64,000 nt of DNA from Mixophyes australis. Its lineage: Eukaryota; Chordata; Amphibia; Anura; Limnodynastidae. Position numbers and translations under genes: made by a program. This document shows positions 45,854 through 56,599 of the stretch, piece after piece. Each line of letters begins with the position of its first letter. The stretch's first letter is position 1. The notes beneath the pieces are model-generated. The model was not told the origin of the DNA and searched no databases. It saw only the letters and a list, made by a program, of their open reading frames with translations. The stretch is from positions 394,316,283-394,380,282 of the forward strand of contig JAVHZZ010000001.1 in NCBI GenBank assembly GCA_036250195.1. The letters are read 5' to 3'.

Positions 45854-47266
45854 TAAGCTCTAAGGACACTTTCAGTGTGTCTTTGGTTTAGAATGCAGCA
45901 ATTTGTTCACTTAGTTGTAGTTCATCTTAGTGTGAACTGTGCATGTAAGCTCACCCATACACTTACAGATTTGATTATGTTGTTATTATTGCTACTCACC
46001 ACAAAGTTTAAATTCCCTGTGCAACATTTTATGTCAAATACTGGCAAATAGAACCATCAGACTCTTAATTATATGCCCCTAAATTGCTAGTAGTAACAAA
46101 GTAGTCTAAGATGAATCTACTATACATTTGACATTGTTACATTTGTTTCCTCTTTCCTTAATATAGAACAAACATTTTAGCTAGTCTCACTTTAACTACA
46201 CACATTACATAACAGTATCTTAATGTTTTCTATCTAACTCACAAGTCCCATCGGCACTCTAAAAACTTTTCAGATGATATATGAAATTCAATCTTAGCCC
46301 AACCAAGTAAATATACTGTGAGTGACAGTAAAACCCAATTAGAGGCAGAACAAACATGCTGGTGATGCCTGTTGGGGTTACCTGTGCCAGTAAACAAAGT
46401 ACTGACACATATCAGTCTACCAAGCTGAATGTTTGTTACTAAGAAATCAAATACTAGCCTGTGCTTATGCTTTACCTTGAAATTTAAAGCGAAGGTTCAC
46501 GTTGGGATTTGTGTCCTGCATTATTTGTGTATCTGAAAAGAAGTATAGAAAAATACAGTATATATGTTCTCAAAGCGACAGTCATTTAAAGATAAGTGCA
46601 ATTGTGTTTCACCAAGGTGTGAAGCTCTTACAATGAACAGGGTCAGATAATAGGCCACACGGGCCTTGGACTGAAAATGATGAAGGGCCGTTTGTAAGCA
46701 GCACCGAGCCGTCAGAGGGAGTGCAGCAGAAACATGGAGGACATGGGTAGCTCCTCCCTCTAACCTCCTCCATCTCCCTCTCCTCTTCCACTCCAATCAA
46801 AGACAAAGCAGGTAATATATTTTTATGCATAATAATATGCTCAGTGCTAGTGACCAATATACAATACGGAAAGAATCCTAGTGACCGATAAACAATATAA
46901 AGTGCATTATTGTGACCGATTTACAATACAGAAAGCATCCTACTGTACTCCATATAATGCAGAGAATATTTTAGCTATATTTATAGTACTTTTTACTTTT
47001 AGTATTTATTTCCAGCCTTAAAATACAGAGAGCAGGAACCCTCCTCAGGCATTGTGCCCCCATCCCTTGCCCTGTTTTATATTGCATCTGTGTCAGAAAG
47101 CATTTATATAGTTTAAAATCTGATACAAATAAAATAAAAACCTAACAGTATATTTTTTATACTCTTTATTTATTTCGAAAATGACAAGCTGTACAAATGT
47201 TACAAACCAACGAAGCAAAATGTTCTACAATTTGATAGCAATACAAAGATAAACAATCAGAAATGG
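45854..47266. other. Stretch with a small minisatellite, no gene
   Basis: 46848-46945 holds three imperfect units with GTGACCGATAAACAATA. The frames at 46521-46857 overlap each other and have no motif. The last 5 bases AATGG are the duplication of LTR element 2. Confidence 0.45.
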
Positions 47267-48467
47267 TGTGAGGAAACGGGGTGCTACTGGACTGAGAACT
47301 ATGTAATCATCACCCGTTTCTCACGGTTTATTGTACTTTTTAATCCTTGGCCCAGTCTAAGTATATACACCAGAGCATTGGTGTATTATGTGTATTATTA
47401 TTTCATGTTATTGGATACATTTTGCCCATACTATTACTTGTGATATTGTATGTAGTATAAATAGAAACAATATTGCCATACTGTGTGAAAATATCAGAAC
47501 AACAGCAGTCATTTTGCTTGTGCTAGCTAATGTAATTACCATTTGTCTCAAATGTGTATTGTATGGGGTGCAGCTGAGATGAGGTTTGTAATCAGAACAA
47601 TGTCTGAGTTAACTAGCTGGCAGCCCATGTTAATTAGCTAGGTCAACAGATAACCTGAGAGGTAATGAGGTTAGAACTTCTACTCATATGCAATGTGCCT
47701 CCACAGTAATATATTGGTTGAAATAGCATGGGGAAATGTACCAATATGTGTCAATATAAATGTAATTGTATCAAAAGGTATCACAGACTTATATTGTGTA
47801 ACCCTGCTGATATAATGTGTCAAAAGTCTTATTGTTCCATGTAAGCGTGCAGTGTCATTCCTTGATGTACTATTGTAACCCCATGTGTATTGTATACAGC
47901 CAAAACAGCTAATTGAGTCAAGCCATTCTATTGTCTAATCAAGGTAACAGGGACAGTATGTCTAGCAGCTAAATTGTTGACTGGGAGGCCCCTTCTGTAA
48001 AGGGGAGGTTTGAGACATTGGACCCTACTTCCTGGGTACAGAGAAAATAATATAGGGGAGGAGAATGCCAGGGGAGCGATGCTAGTTTGGAGGATCCTGG
48101 TGTAGAAGACATCAGTGAAAAGGACTCTGGGCCAGGCACTGTGGTGCCGCTGGAGGGAACCCTACCAGGACAGGGTTGGTGTGAGCTAGTAACCCAGGCT
48201 AGGAGACACCATAACTGTTTTGCTAAACGGTAGTGGTAATATTGCGGGAGGATAAGACCCTGAAAGGGACAGAGATTATGACTTTGGAGTGCTGACTGCA
48301 GGAGGCTGCTGGAGGATACGTGCTACCATTTACCCTGTAACTTGTGAACGTCTTGTGGTGTTGTGCTGTCGTAATAAAGTCTTATTTTGGATATATCCTG
48401 GTCTACCCGAGTGAGTTGAATCCCACAGAGGGTAACTTCCATCCCAGCTAAGGGTGGTATCCTCACA
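47267..48467 (+). repeat. 5' LTR of element 2
   Basis: TGTGAGGA...TCCTCACA ends. TATAAATA at 47457-47464 suits a promoter about 190 bases in; AATAAA at 48373-48378 suits polyadenylation about 90 bases before the end. These give a short U3, a very long R and a short U5 by inference. Confidence 0.92.
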
Positions 48468-48487
48468 TTTGGTGGCAAGCAGTGGGA
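48468..48487 (+). promoter_or_regulatory. Primer-binding-like site of element 2
   Basis: Directly after the LTR: TTTGGTGGCAAGCAGTGGGA. It contains the TGG that pairs with a tRNA 3' CCA. Which tRNA is used was not determined. Confidence 0.55.
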
Positions 48488-48630
48488 TCACTCGGCCCGG
48501 TGTCACAAGAACCGGGAAGGCTGCAAAGGACGCAAGCGGTTGCGGTCCAAGAGCCTTGTAGGTACAGCACAGCACGGGCTACACAGCACCCAAAGGAAGC
48601 CTATCAGAGGAGTTGCAAGAAACGTGAGAC

Positions 48631-50664
48631 ATGATCAAGTATGACTCCCTAAAACTGGATGAACTCCGGGGATTATGCCAGACAAGGGAAATTGCTACTA
48701 CCCAGGATGACTTCAGGCCACAACTAGTGGAAAAACTATGCAAATGGGACCTGTGCCTACTCGATAATGCGGGCAGGATGAAAATAGCAGAGGTCCCAGC
48801 AGTGGAAGGCACCCAAGTTGGGACTTATGTTGCAGAAATCCTGAAAGCCAAGGAGTTGTATGAGGACCAGGAGCAGCCAGTAAGGATTCAGGAGATTGCA
48901 GCTACAATACAAACATCCCCCACCCCAGGCCAGTCAGCAGTGCACAGTGGAAGCAATGACTATGGTCAGCTTCGTCAAGAGCTGCAGCACGTCCTCAGTC
49001 AGTGGATCCGGAGAAAAGGACTTGAGCTGGTAAAAGCAGGGCTGACTGAGATATTTCCCAGCCTTCAGGATTGGGTGGCAAAGTGTAACCCACAGTCCTG
49101 GGATAAAGCAGAAAAGGGGCAGAGTGAAGGCCAAAGGCGACCCAGCAGCCAAGGACAAGCAATACCACACTTGGGACAAGTTGGGAAGTGGTGCCTTCGA
49201 TGTGAATACTGGGGACATCTTCAACAGCAGTGTCCCAGGAAAGGAGGTCAATTAGACCAATTCCCTCCCACGGGGGTTGTTGGCAGGAGCCACCCCCGGA
49301 AAAACAAACACTACCACCCTGATGCGCCAGAGGCGAGGGGGGTAAAGGCCACTTGCAATGCTGTGGCTGACATGAGGCAAACAACAGGAGGACGCCTTTA
49401 CAGGCACTTGAAACCTGTATGGGTGGATGGCAGAAAAGCCCAAGGATTTAGAGACTGTGGGGCAGCCATCACCCTGGTACGCCCCGAGTTGGTGGATTCC
49501 AGAAGAATTATCCCAAACAAGTACTTTAAAATTAGGATGGAGGATGGACGATGGGCAGAGATTCCAACAGCCCAAGTCCAGTTGCATTGGGGCCATTGTA
49601 ACAACCTGGTGGAAGTTGGAGTTATGGCAGGAATGTCCAATGAGGTGATTTTGGGCAATGATTTGGGGCAAGACCTCAGGAATTATTTTGTTGGAAAAGC
49701 CCATAGAAAGGTGAGCCCCAGGCAGAGGAAGAACAACCACTTCTACACGCCAGTAACTAACGGGTATCAGCAACCTCTCTTTACCATCTCCGGGCCTCTG
49801 AGGGTGAGTAGCCAAGACCATCCTGAGGGGGGGTTAGTCCTGGGGGAGGAGGATAAATCTAGACTGCAAGAAGCCCAGCTACTAGATCCAGATCTAGAAG
49901 GGATGCGGGCACTAGCAGATATGTCGTATAAGACTGGGGTGGTAGAGGATTGTGCTTGGTTGGATGGGTTACTGTATACGGTGTCCAGCCCAAATCATAA
50001 GTACAGGTTGGTAGTCCCACCCAAATATCGGGATCGGTTTATAGCTCAGGCCCATGGGGAAGGGGGTACTGATCACCGAGGAAAAAGGAGAACACGTGCC
50101 AGGCTCAGACAGCAGTTCATGTGGTTAGGTTTAGCGAGGGATGTAGACCGCTACATAGCTAACTGTGCAGACTGCAAGAATATGTTAGGGCAGGGCTGCA
50201 ACAGTGACATTCGGACACAGGAGGGGAGAAGGCAGCATAGAAAGCAGGACATGGATGACTGCGTGATGTTACTCTCAGTAGTCCCTGTAGGAGATAGTGT
50301 GCAGCAGGATTCCTGCAAGAAGCTAGTCCATAAGCGGACGCAGGCTGCGAAAATGAGTAATCCCAGTGCAGAAGGGAACTGGGGAAGGGGGAGGCATAGC
50401 CAGACAGGACCCCAGACAACCAGGGAAAGGCAGTCAGTAAGGTTCTTAGACAGCAGGGCTCAGAGTAGCTACTGGAGCAGGAGACCGAGACTTCCCGCAG
50501 AGGTTCTGGGAATTGATAGGTGCTGGCGGCTACAAGAATATAACAAGGTGCAGCAAGTGAACGCTGGAGGCTGCGCACAGCCCAGCAGGAAATTGGTTCA
50601 TCTTGTGGGAGACCACATAAAACCTGCAGTAGTGTCTGCAGAAGAGACTGGGGCTCAAGTTTAA
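48631..50664 (+). CDS. Gag-protease-integrase-finger fusion ORF of element 2 (677 aa)
   Basis: Same length and domain order as the ORF of element 1: SAP-like start, CCHC knuckle at 188-201, protease-like DCGA and ILGNDLG, integrase finger at 475-515 and the VHLVGDHIKP end. By eye about 21 residues differ between the two, nine of them in the first 63. None changes a zinc ligand or the DCG motif, and there is no stop or frameshift in either copy. The conserved length shows that the joins around the missing polymerase were already present in their common source. Whether the protein assembles particles or is only passively intact is unknown. Confidence 0.85.
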   Translation: MIKYDSLKLDELRGLCQTREIATTQDDFRPQLVEKLCKWDLCLLDNAGRMKIAEVPAVEGTQVGTYVAEILKAKELYEDQEQPVRIQEIAATIQTSPTPGQSAVHSGSNDYGQLRQELQHVLSQWIRRKGLELVKAGLTEIFPSLQDWVAKCNPQSWDKAEKGQSEGQRRPSSQGQAIPHLGQVGKWCLRCEYWGHLQQQCPRKGGQLDQFPPTGVVGRSHPRKNKHYHPDAPEARGVKATCNAVADMRQTTGGRLYRHLKPVWVDGRKAQGFRDCGAAITLVRPELVDSRRIIPNKYFKIRMEDGRWAEIPTAQVQLHWGHCNNLVEVGVMAGMSNEVILGNDLGQDLRNYFVGKAHRKVSPRQRKNNHFYTPVTNGYQQPLFTISGPLRVSSQDHPEGGLVLGEEDKSRLQEAQLLDPDLEGMRALADMSYKTGVVEDCAWLDGLLYTVSSPNHKYRLVVPPKYRDRFIAQAHGEGGTDHRGKRRTRARLRQQFMWLGLARDVDRYIANCADCKNMLGQGCNSDIRTQEGRRQHRKQDMDDCVMLLSVVPVGDSVQQDSCKKLVHKRTQAAKMSNPSAEGNWGRGRHSQTGPQTTRERQSVRFLDSRAQSSYWSRRPRLPAEVLGIDRCWRLQEYNKVQQVNAGGCAQPSRKLVHLVGDHIKPAVVSAEETGAQV

Positions 50665-50679
50665 AAAGTAGGGGAGGAA
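50663..50679 (+). promoter_or_regulatory. Polypurine tract of element 2
   Basis: AAAAAGTAGGGGAGGAA directly before the 3' LTR, overlapping the ORF stop region. Confidence 0.8.
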
Positions 50680-51880
50680 TGTGAGGAAACGGGGTGCTAC
50701 TGGACTGAGAACTATGTAATCATCACCCGTTTCTCACGGTTTATTGTACTTTTTAATCCTTGGCCCAGTCTAAGTATATACACCAGAGCATTGGTGTATT
50801 ATGTGTATTATTATTTCATGTTATTGGATACATTTTGCCCATACTATTACTTGTGATATTGTATGTAGTATAAATAGAAACAATATTGCCATACTGTGTG
50901 AAAATATCAGAACAACAGCAGTCATTTTGCTTGTGCTAGCTAATGTAATTACCATTTGTCTCAAATGTGTATTGTATGGGGTGCAGCTGAGATGAGGTTT
51001 GTAATCAGAACAATGTCTGAGTTAACTAGCTGGCAGCCCATGTTAATTAGCTAGGTCAACAGATAACCTGAGAGGTAATGAGGTTAGAACTTCTACTCAT
51101 ATGCAATGTGCCTCCACAGTAATATATTGGTTGAAATAGCATGGGGAAATGTATCAATATGTGTCAATATAAATGTAATTGTATCAAAAGGTATCACAGA
51201 CTTATATTGTGTAACCCTGCTGATATAATGTGTCAAAAGTCTTATTGTTCCATGTAAGCGTGCAGTGTCATTCCTTGATGTACTATTGTAACCCCATGTG
51301 TATTGTATACAGCCAAAACAGCTAATTGAGTCAAGCCATTCTATTGTCTAATCAAGGTAACAGGGACAGTATGTCTAGCAGCTAAATTGTTGACTGGGAG
51401 GCCCCTTCTGTAAAGGGGAGGTTTGAGACATTGGACCCTACTTCCTGGGTACAGAGAAAATAATATAGGGGAGGAGAATGCCAGGGGAGCGATGCTAGTT
51501 TGGAGGATCCTGGTGTAGAAGACATCAGTGAAAAGGACTCTGGGCCAGGCACTGTGGTGCCGCTGGAGGGAACCCTACCAGGACAGGGTTGGTGTGAGCT
51601 AGTAACCCAGGCTAGGAGACACCATAACTGTTTTGCTAAACGGTAGTGGTAATATTGCGGGAGGATAAGACCCTGAAAGGGACAGAGATTATGACTTTGG
51701 AGTGCTGACTGCAGGAGGCTGCTGGAGGATACGTGCTACCATTTACCCTGTAACTTGTGAACGTCTTGTGGTGTTGTGCTGTCGTAATAAAGTCTTATTT
51801 TGGATATATCCTGGTCTACCCGAGTGAGTTGAATCCCACAGAGGGTAACTTCCATCCCAGCTAAGGGTGGTATCCTCACA
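50680..51880 (+). repeat. 3' LTR of element 2
   Basis: 1201 bp, nearly identical to 47267-48467; followed by the AATGG duplication. Confidence 0.92.
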
Positions 51881-51885
51881 AATGG

Positions 51886-52195
51886 TATAAAAAGACAGAA
51901 CAAACTAACAGTATATTTTATTTTGTTTTTAGAAAACAATTTACATTACGATGCTCTACATAGTCACACAAACACACTCTAACATTAGGGCTGTCAGCTG
52001 CAAATGTTCCAGCACTGTCAGCAATTCCAACTCCTTCTTCTGTTGCACTTGGTCTCCAGCTCCACTCCTGCCATAGTCTCTCTACGAGTGCGTGTGATCT
52101 CCAACAAAGCACTTTTCTGCACCAAGGACTCTCTCCCCCAGTCCCCCTCTCCCAACCAAACAGCATTTTTCCTCTCAGCTATATCCTTTGTTCTA
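51886..52195. other. Stretch without recognised genes
   Basis: A minus-strand frame at 51918-52166 has no motif. The last 5 bases TTCTA are the duplication of the next LTR. Confidence 0.45.
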
Positions 52196-52821
52196 TGTTA
52201 CGTTTTTCACTAGGAATATCACTGACTGGTATTGGCGCTACTAAACTGGGAGGTGCAAAGTTCAACACACCACCGGTGTTCACCAGGGACCCCCGCAAGG
52301 AGGTTTGGGCTTTGCTGTGTGTGATACGCAGGTCGCGGTTCTCCCAGATAGTTACCAGAGCAGCGAATGGAGAGTAGTCAGAGAGGCCGAGTCGAAACCA
52401 GAGAAGCGCAGTACCATGGAGAGAAGGCAAAGAGTAAACAGGAACGGTCCAAGGTCAATACAAGTGCGGGCAGAAAAGTACAAAGGGAGATCCGGGAGAG
52501 AAGTCAAATTAGCCAAGGAGTCAATACACAGGAGAGTAATCAGGATCAATAAGTAATAATGCTGGAGCTGGTTGGAACCAAAACTCTGGCACCCTAATGG
52601 TGCCAGAGTGGGGTTTAAATAGCGCCAGACAGGAAGCCCTATCAGAGAATTTCCAGCGATCAGTCTCAGCTGATCGCCGGGTAGCGTCTCTGTTGCCTGG
52701 CAACAGAAGCGGCGCATTGCGCATGCGCGAGAGCCATCATGTGATCACAATGGGACATGATTTGCGGCCAGAGGGGGTCCGTCTCCGGCACCAAGCGGAG
52801 GTGCTGAAACGGCGCCTGACA
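52196..52821. mobile_element. Solo LTR (626 bp) with perfect 5-bp duplication
   Basis: Starts TGTTACG and ends GCGCCTGACA, flanked by TTCTA on both sides (52191-52195 and 52822-52826). A perfect hairpin ACTCTGGCACC/GGTGCCAGAGT (52582-52609) lies directly before GGGGTTTAAATAG, a TATA-like word. Overlapping frames on both strands are by-products. Confidence 0.8.
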
Positions 52822-52826
52822 TTCTA

Positions 52827-54268
52827 TCCTACTTTCTTTAATTCTCTCCCTTGTACTTTCCATTCGCCAGCTATTTATGTTCCCCCCTTATTGTTCTTTT
52901 TTATTCTCCCGTCACCAGATTTATGCTTTTTTTCTTTAATCCTCCTGCTATTTATGTTCTATCCCTCAACCCGTGTTCTCATTATTGCTCCTTAACAGTG
53001 TCTGTTGTGATTGGCTGCACTCAGAATGGTAAAGAGAGTGACAAGTGCATCAGGACAATCACAGCAGCAACCAGGACGGAAAGCCAATCCAGTATCCTGA
53101 GAGCCTTCGCAGCCCTCACCCCATTCAACAACAGGCAACCTTGCAATTTGCTGGGTGTGATGCTCTTCATTGCCTGATTATCCTTAATAAAAAAAACAGA
53201 CATTTCTTCACAACTATGTTTTCTCGCTACCTATACTTACTTTGTGTCCTGTAGCAAGTTCCCATTAGTCCCAATATGACTCTCTGATTTCTCCCATTTA
53301 ACTGAAGCACTGCAAATGAGGCAAGTAACAATCTAAGAGTCACACAAAATCTCCAACATGTTTTAAATTGAATAATTACCCCACAACCTAGGTGATGCCT
53401 GGGGATTGTCACATATGCCAAGGTACACATTTAGATGCAGCATCAGCAAGACCAGAACTACATGCACCAGTACAAGCTTAGGATTCAATGACAAGGGGAA
53501 CCAGTGCTTCATCCATCTTCATCATCTTCTTTATGCTCTACTTTTCTTTGGCCTTTGTGTTCTCTTCTGTGCTTACCTTTTTCAGTCTACTTTTCTTGCT
53601 TCTTTCTCTTAATTTTTACCGCGCTTTTCTCTTTCTTTTCAGTCTCCTTTTTAAGTCATATTTTTTTTAAATTACCCAATATCCCTCCACCCCCATAAAT
53701 TCACTGTACCAACTCTCTAATCTGTCAGTGAGTTTATATTATATTTAGATCCTCACAGTCTAAATGGGGCTACAGAATCAAAAGTGTGGCATGTGGGGAA
53801 TCAGTGTCCCTAGTCTGGGTGGCACAGGATTACCAGGGACAGCCCAGCCCTAAAGGGGACCTCCGGCACCACCATTCTTGTGCTTATTCCATTTATTGTC
53901 TAATTTACATTATTTATTCCATATTTATTATTTTATTTATTTTTATATTTAAAAAATAAGCATCTATTTCTTTAACAGTTCATTTTATTTAGCGATTTCT
54001 GTTTACCAGTTTAGATTCATTTTAGACATATGTGATTACCACTGCATCTATCATTCTATTCATTTCTATCCAGTTTTACTCTAACTTCTATTATTATTTA
54101 TATATCATTAGCTATTACAATTTTACCAGGTTTAACATGTTATTATTCTCTTATTTCTCTCTTTATTCTAATTTCTACCCTGTTCAAATTTCTTCTTCCA
54201 AGCCTTTCCCTCCAATTCTTCCCACTCCCTTATATCCTTTGTAAACCCATTCAACCATCTAGTACCCA
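52827..54268. other. Pyrimidine-rich stretch without genes
   Basis: Long C/T-rich runs (52840-53000, 53500-53700, 54030-54240) create frames rich in Phe, Leu and Ser on the plus strand. No repeat ends or domains seen. Confidence 0.45.
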
Positions 54269-54276
54269 CTACCCAT

Positions 54277-54562
54277 AGGCAAGCCGAGGGGGGGGGGGGT
54301 TCCTAGTGCCTGGAAACCCCGCTCCAAGCCTGCCGCACTGTATAATTGAGGTGGCTCGACCCTGCCCCCGCTTGAAAAGGGAGAGCTGCGTGCACCTAAC
54401 AGTAGTGCATGCAGCATTGCCCATGTATATTATAGGGATAGGAAGAGTTGGAGAGCAGCCAAGCACGGTCTAATATTATAGCCATGCTCTCATGCATGCT
54501 GGTCACGCCCACTGGTGGCGTGGTGTGGAAACAACCCTCTACAAATCCTGCCTTTACCCCTG
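54277..54562. mobile_element. MITE of family E
   Basis: Ends AGGCAAGCCGAGGGGG and CCTGCCTTTACCCCTG. Flanks CTACCCAT (54269-54276) and CTACCCAC (54563-54570) form an 8-bp duplication with one mismatch, supporting hAT origin for this family. Relative of 15073-15347. Confidence 0.55.
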
Positions 54563-54570
54563 CTACCCAC

Positions 54571-55428
54571 CTACTTTCTGTCTCACCAAAATATACTGCT
54601 ATCTATTTTAGTTTTTACTCTACTTTTCTTGACACCACTTTTTTTCTTTCACTTCAACTTCTTCTGCACATTCATATTAGTCCCTGGCAACCCTCTAACC
54701 CTTTTCATTATAAAGGAAAATACTGTTGTTTCCAAGGGGTAAAAGGAGGCCTGCTCAAATGGAGAAAGTCCTCCGTTGTTGATGTAAGTAGTACTCATAT
54801 ACACTAGAGCCTAATAGTCAATCTGCAACTTTTTCAATCACACCTGATTCAGAGTGTCCCACTCTGAATCAGGCCCTTAGTATCTGATTAAATGTTGAGT
54901 TCTGAAGCTGTCAATTAATCAGTATGATGTTAACACTGTCCCTGTATCCCTTCCTACTTTCCGTAGAAGGTAGACTAATTAATATTAAACCAGACAGCTG
55001 TTAAATATTATTTTCCTTTCAGGAGACCCTCAAGGCAGTGGCGGGACTTCCATTGTCTGTAACATGAGGCTGCAGACTGAGAGTGAAGTTATTAGTCTCT
55101 CCCTTGATGGCCTGTGGCCAACTGCCTTTATTGTCACACTATGTTTAAGGCATTGTTAGAGTCCCATGATTTCTTCTATGTCCATGGATTCCCTAAAGCA
55201 GTCAATAAAGTCTGTTTTTCCATGTACAATATGCATAACCAAGTACAGAAATGTGTCATTATAAAATAAATCCCAAACATTATAATAAGTAATAATAGCA
55301 GTATTCAGCATATACATATATGTATATACATCTATTATTAGTCTGAGAGGCAACTGGCAGCTTTAATGATGTTGTTAAGCTAAAGTTGGCATCTTGCTCT
55401 GCTGGCGCATAAAGCATGCAGTGATATG
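54571..55428. other. Stretch with a short perfect hairpin, no gene
   Basis: At 54843-54873 CCTGATTCAGAGTG and CACTCTGAATCAGG form a perfect 14-bp stem with loop TCC. The outer bases match the ends of families A and D, so it may be two element ends joined. Nothing else recognised. Confidence 0.45.
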
Positions 55429-55682
55429 GGGCCTGATTCATTAAGGAACTTAAATTAAGAAATTTCTTATTTAAGTCTCCTGGACAAATCCATGTTACAA
55501 TGCAAGGGGTGAAAATTAGTTTTCTGTTTTGCACATAAGTTAAATACATGAAAAAAACAGTCAGTATTTAACTTATGTGCAAAACAGAAAATTACTTTTC
55601 ACCCCTTGCATTGTAACATGGTTTTGTCCAGGAGACTTAATTAAGAAACTTCTTAATTTAAGTTCCTTAATGAATCAGGCCC
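55429..55682. mobile_element. Near-perfect palindromic family-A MITE
   Basis: Arms of roughly 118 bases (GGGCCTGATTCATTAAGG ... TAAGTTAAATA and its reverse) enclose a loop of about 18 bases (ATGAAAAAAACAGTCAG). ATG on both sides gives a 3-bp duplication. A transcript would form a long hairpin. Confidence 0.8.
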
Positions 55683-55929
55683 ATGTTGTCTAAGCCTGGT
55701 AAGTTTTCATTTCATGTAAACTGTATTGTAATTTAAGATTACTAATTACAGATTAAAAACATGTTCAATCACAATTCAAAAACACTTATTATGAACGCAA
55801 ATGTCTGTAAGATATCTGTTTTATATGTATCATTTCTACAGGATTACAGTGTTGAATACATACTTTTTACAGTAAATGATAACTCAGTTTGCTAATTTTG
55901 CAATGCAGTAATTGAAGATGAGTCACTAA

Positions 55930-56150
55930 AGGGGTATTCAACTGTTCCTCCGGGCGTCGCCGGAACGAGCGTGTTAAAACTATTACCGTTTATACGGTAA
56001 ACTTGCGCGTAAAAACTGTTAATACGGTAGTTTACTCGCTGAATTTCATCTTTCATCGAGATGAAATTCAGCGAGTAATTATCGTATAAACGGTAATAGT
56101 TTTAACGCGCTCGTTCCGGCAGCGCCCGGGGGAACAATTGAATACCCCCC
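55930..56150. mobile_element. Palindromic family-B MITE
   Basis: Ends GGGGTATTCAACTGTTCC and GGAACAATTGAATACCCC. The arms pair over most of their length (CGTCGCCGGAACGAGCG facing CGCTCGTTCCGGCAGCG; TTACTCGCTGAATTTCATC facing GATGAAATTCAGCGAGTAA). TAA flanks both sides, as in Harbinger elements. Confidence 0.75.
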
Positions 56151-56599
56151 TAAGAACGCAGATGAGAGTAAGGGAAAGTCAAATGAATAAACTTCAGAAC
56201 AATTCTGTTAAACTTTCTTTGCTGTGGAAAACTGCTAATCTATCTTGCTTTTTTCTGAACCATGTCCCACAACTGGGAGGAATCCGATTTACCAACTTAT
56301 TAGTATGAAATAGCAAGACAACTTCTTACTATTTGCTGTATATTGAATGAGCAAGTCCAGTCTGAAGCTATTAAAGTTTCCTGCACCTGAGGAATAATCT
56401 ACAACCATTACTTACCATTAGTTAAATCCATATCAATTGATTTTTTTCCCACCCTTATTTTTTTTTTGATGATTAAAAACAAACAAACCAGATATGTATT
56501 GTGCAGAGAAAAGACACCTTTCAGCAAAGGTCTACTGTATCTGATCCAAGTTTACAGGTTGTAGGGTTAGTATTCTGTCAGAAGTCTGTAAAGTCTTAT
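56151..56599. other. Stretch without recognised genes
   Basis: AT-rich; nothing supported. Confidence 0.5.

Larger units (their letters stand above)
47267..51880 (+). mobile_element. LTR retrotransposon 2, Ty3/gypsy-like, polymerase-less (4.6 kb)
   Basis: LTRs of 1201 bp (47267-48467 and 50680-51880) are flanked by a perfect 5-bp duplication AATGG (47262-47266 and 51881-51885). Organisation equals element 1 on the other strand: primer-binding-like site from 48468, ORF 48631-50664, polypurine tract 50663-50679. By eye the two LTRs differ at one base (near 47737 versus 51150), pointing to recent insertion. The two elements point away from each other about 12 kb apart, giving a large inverted repeat. 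Confidence 0.92.
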
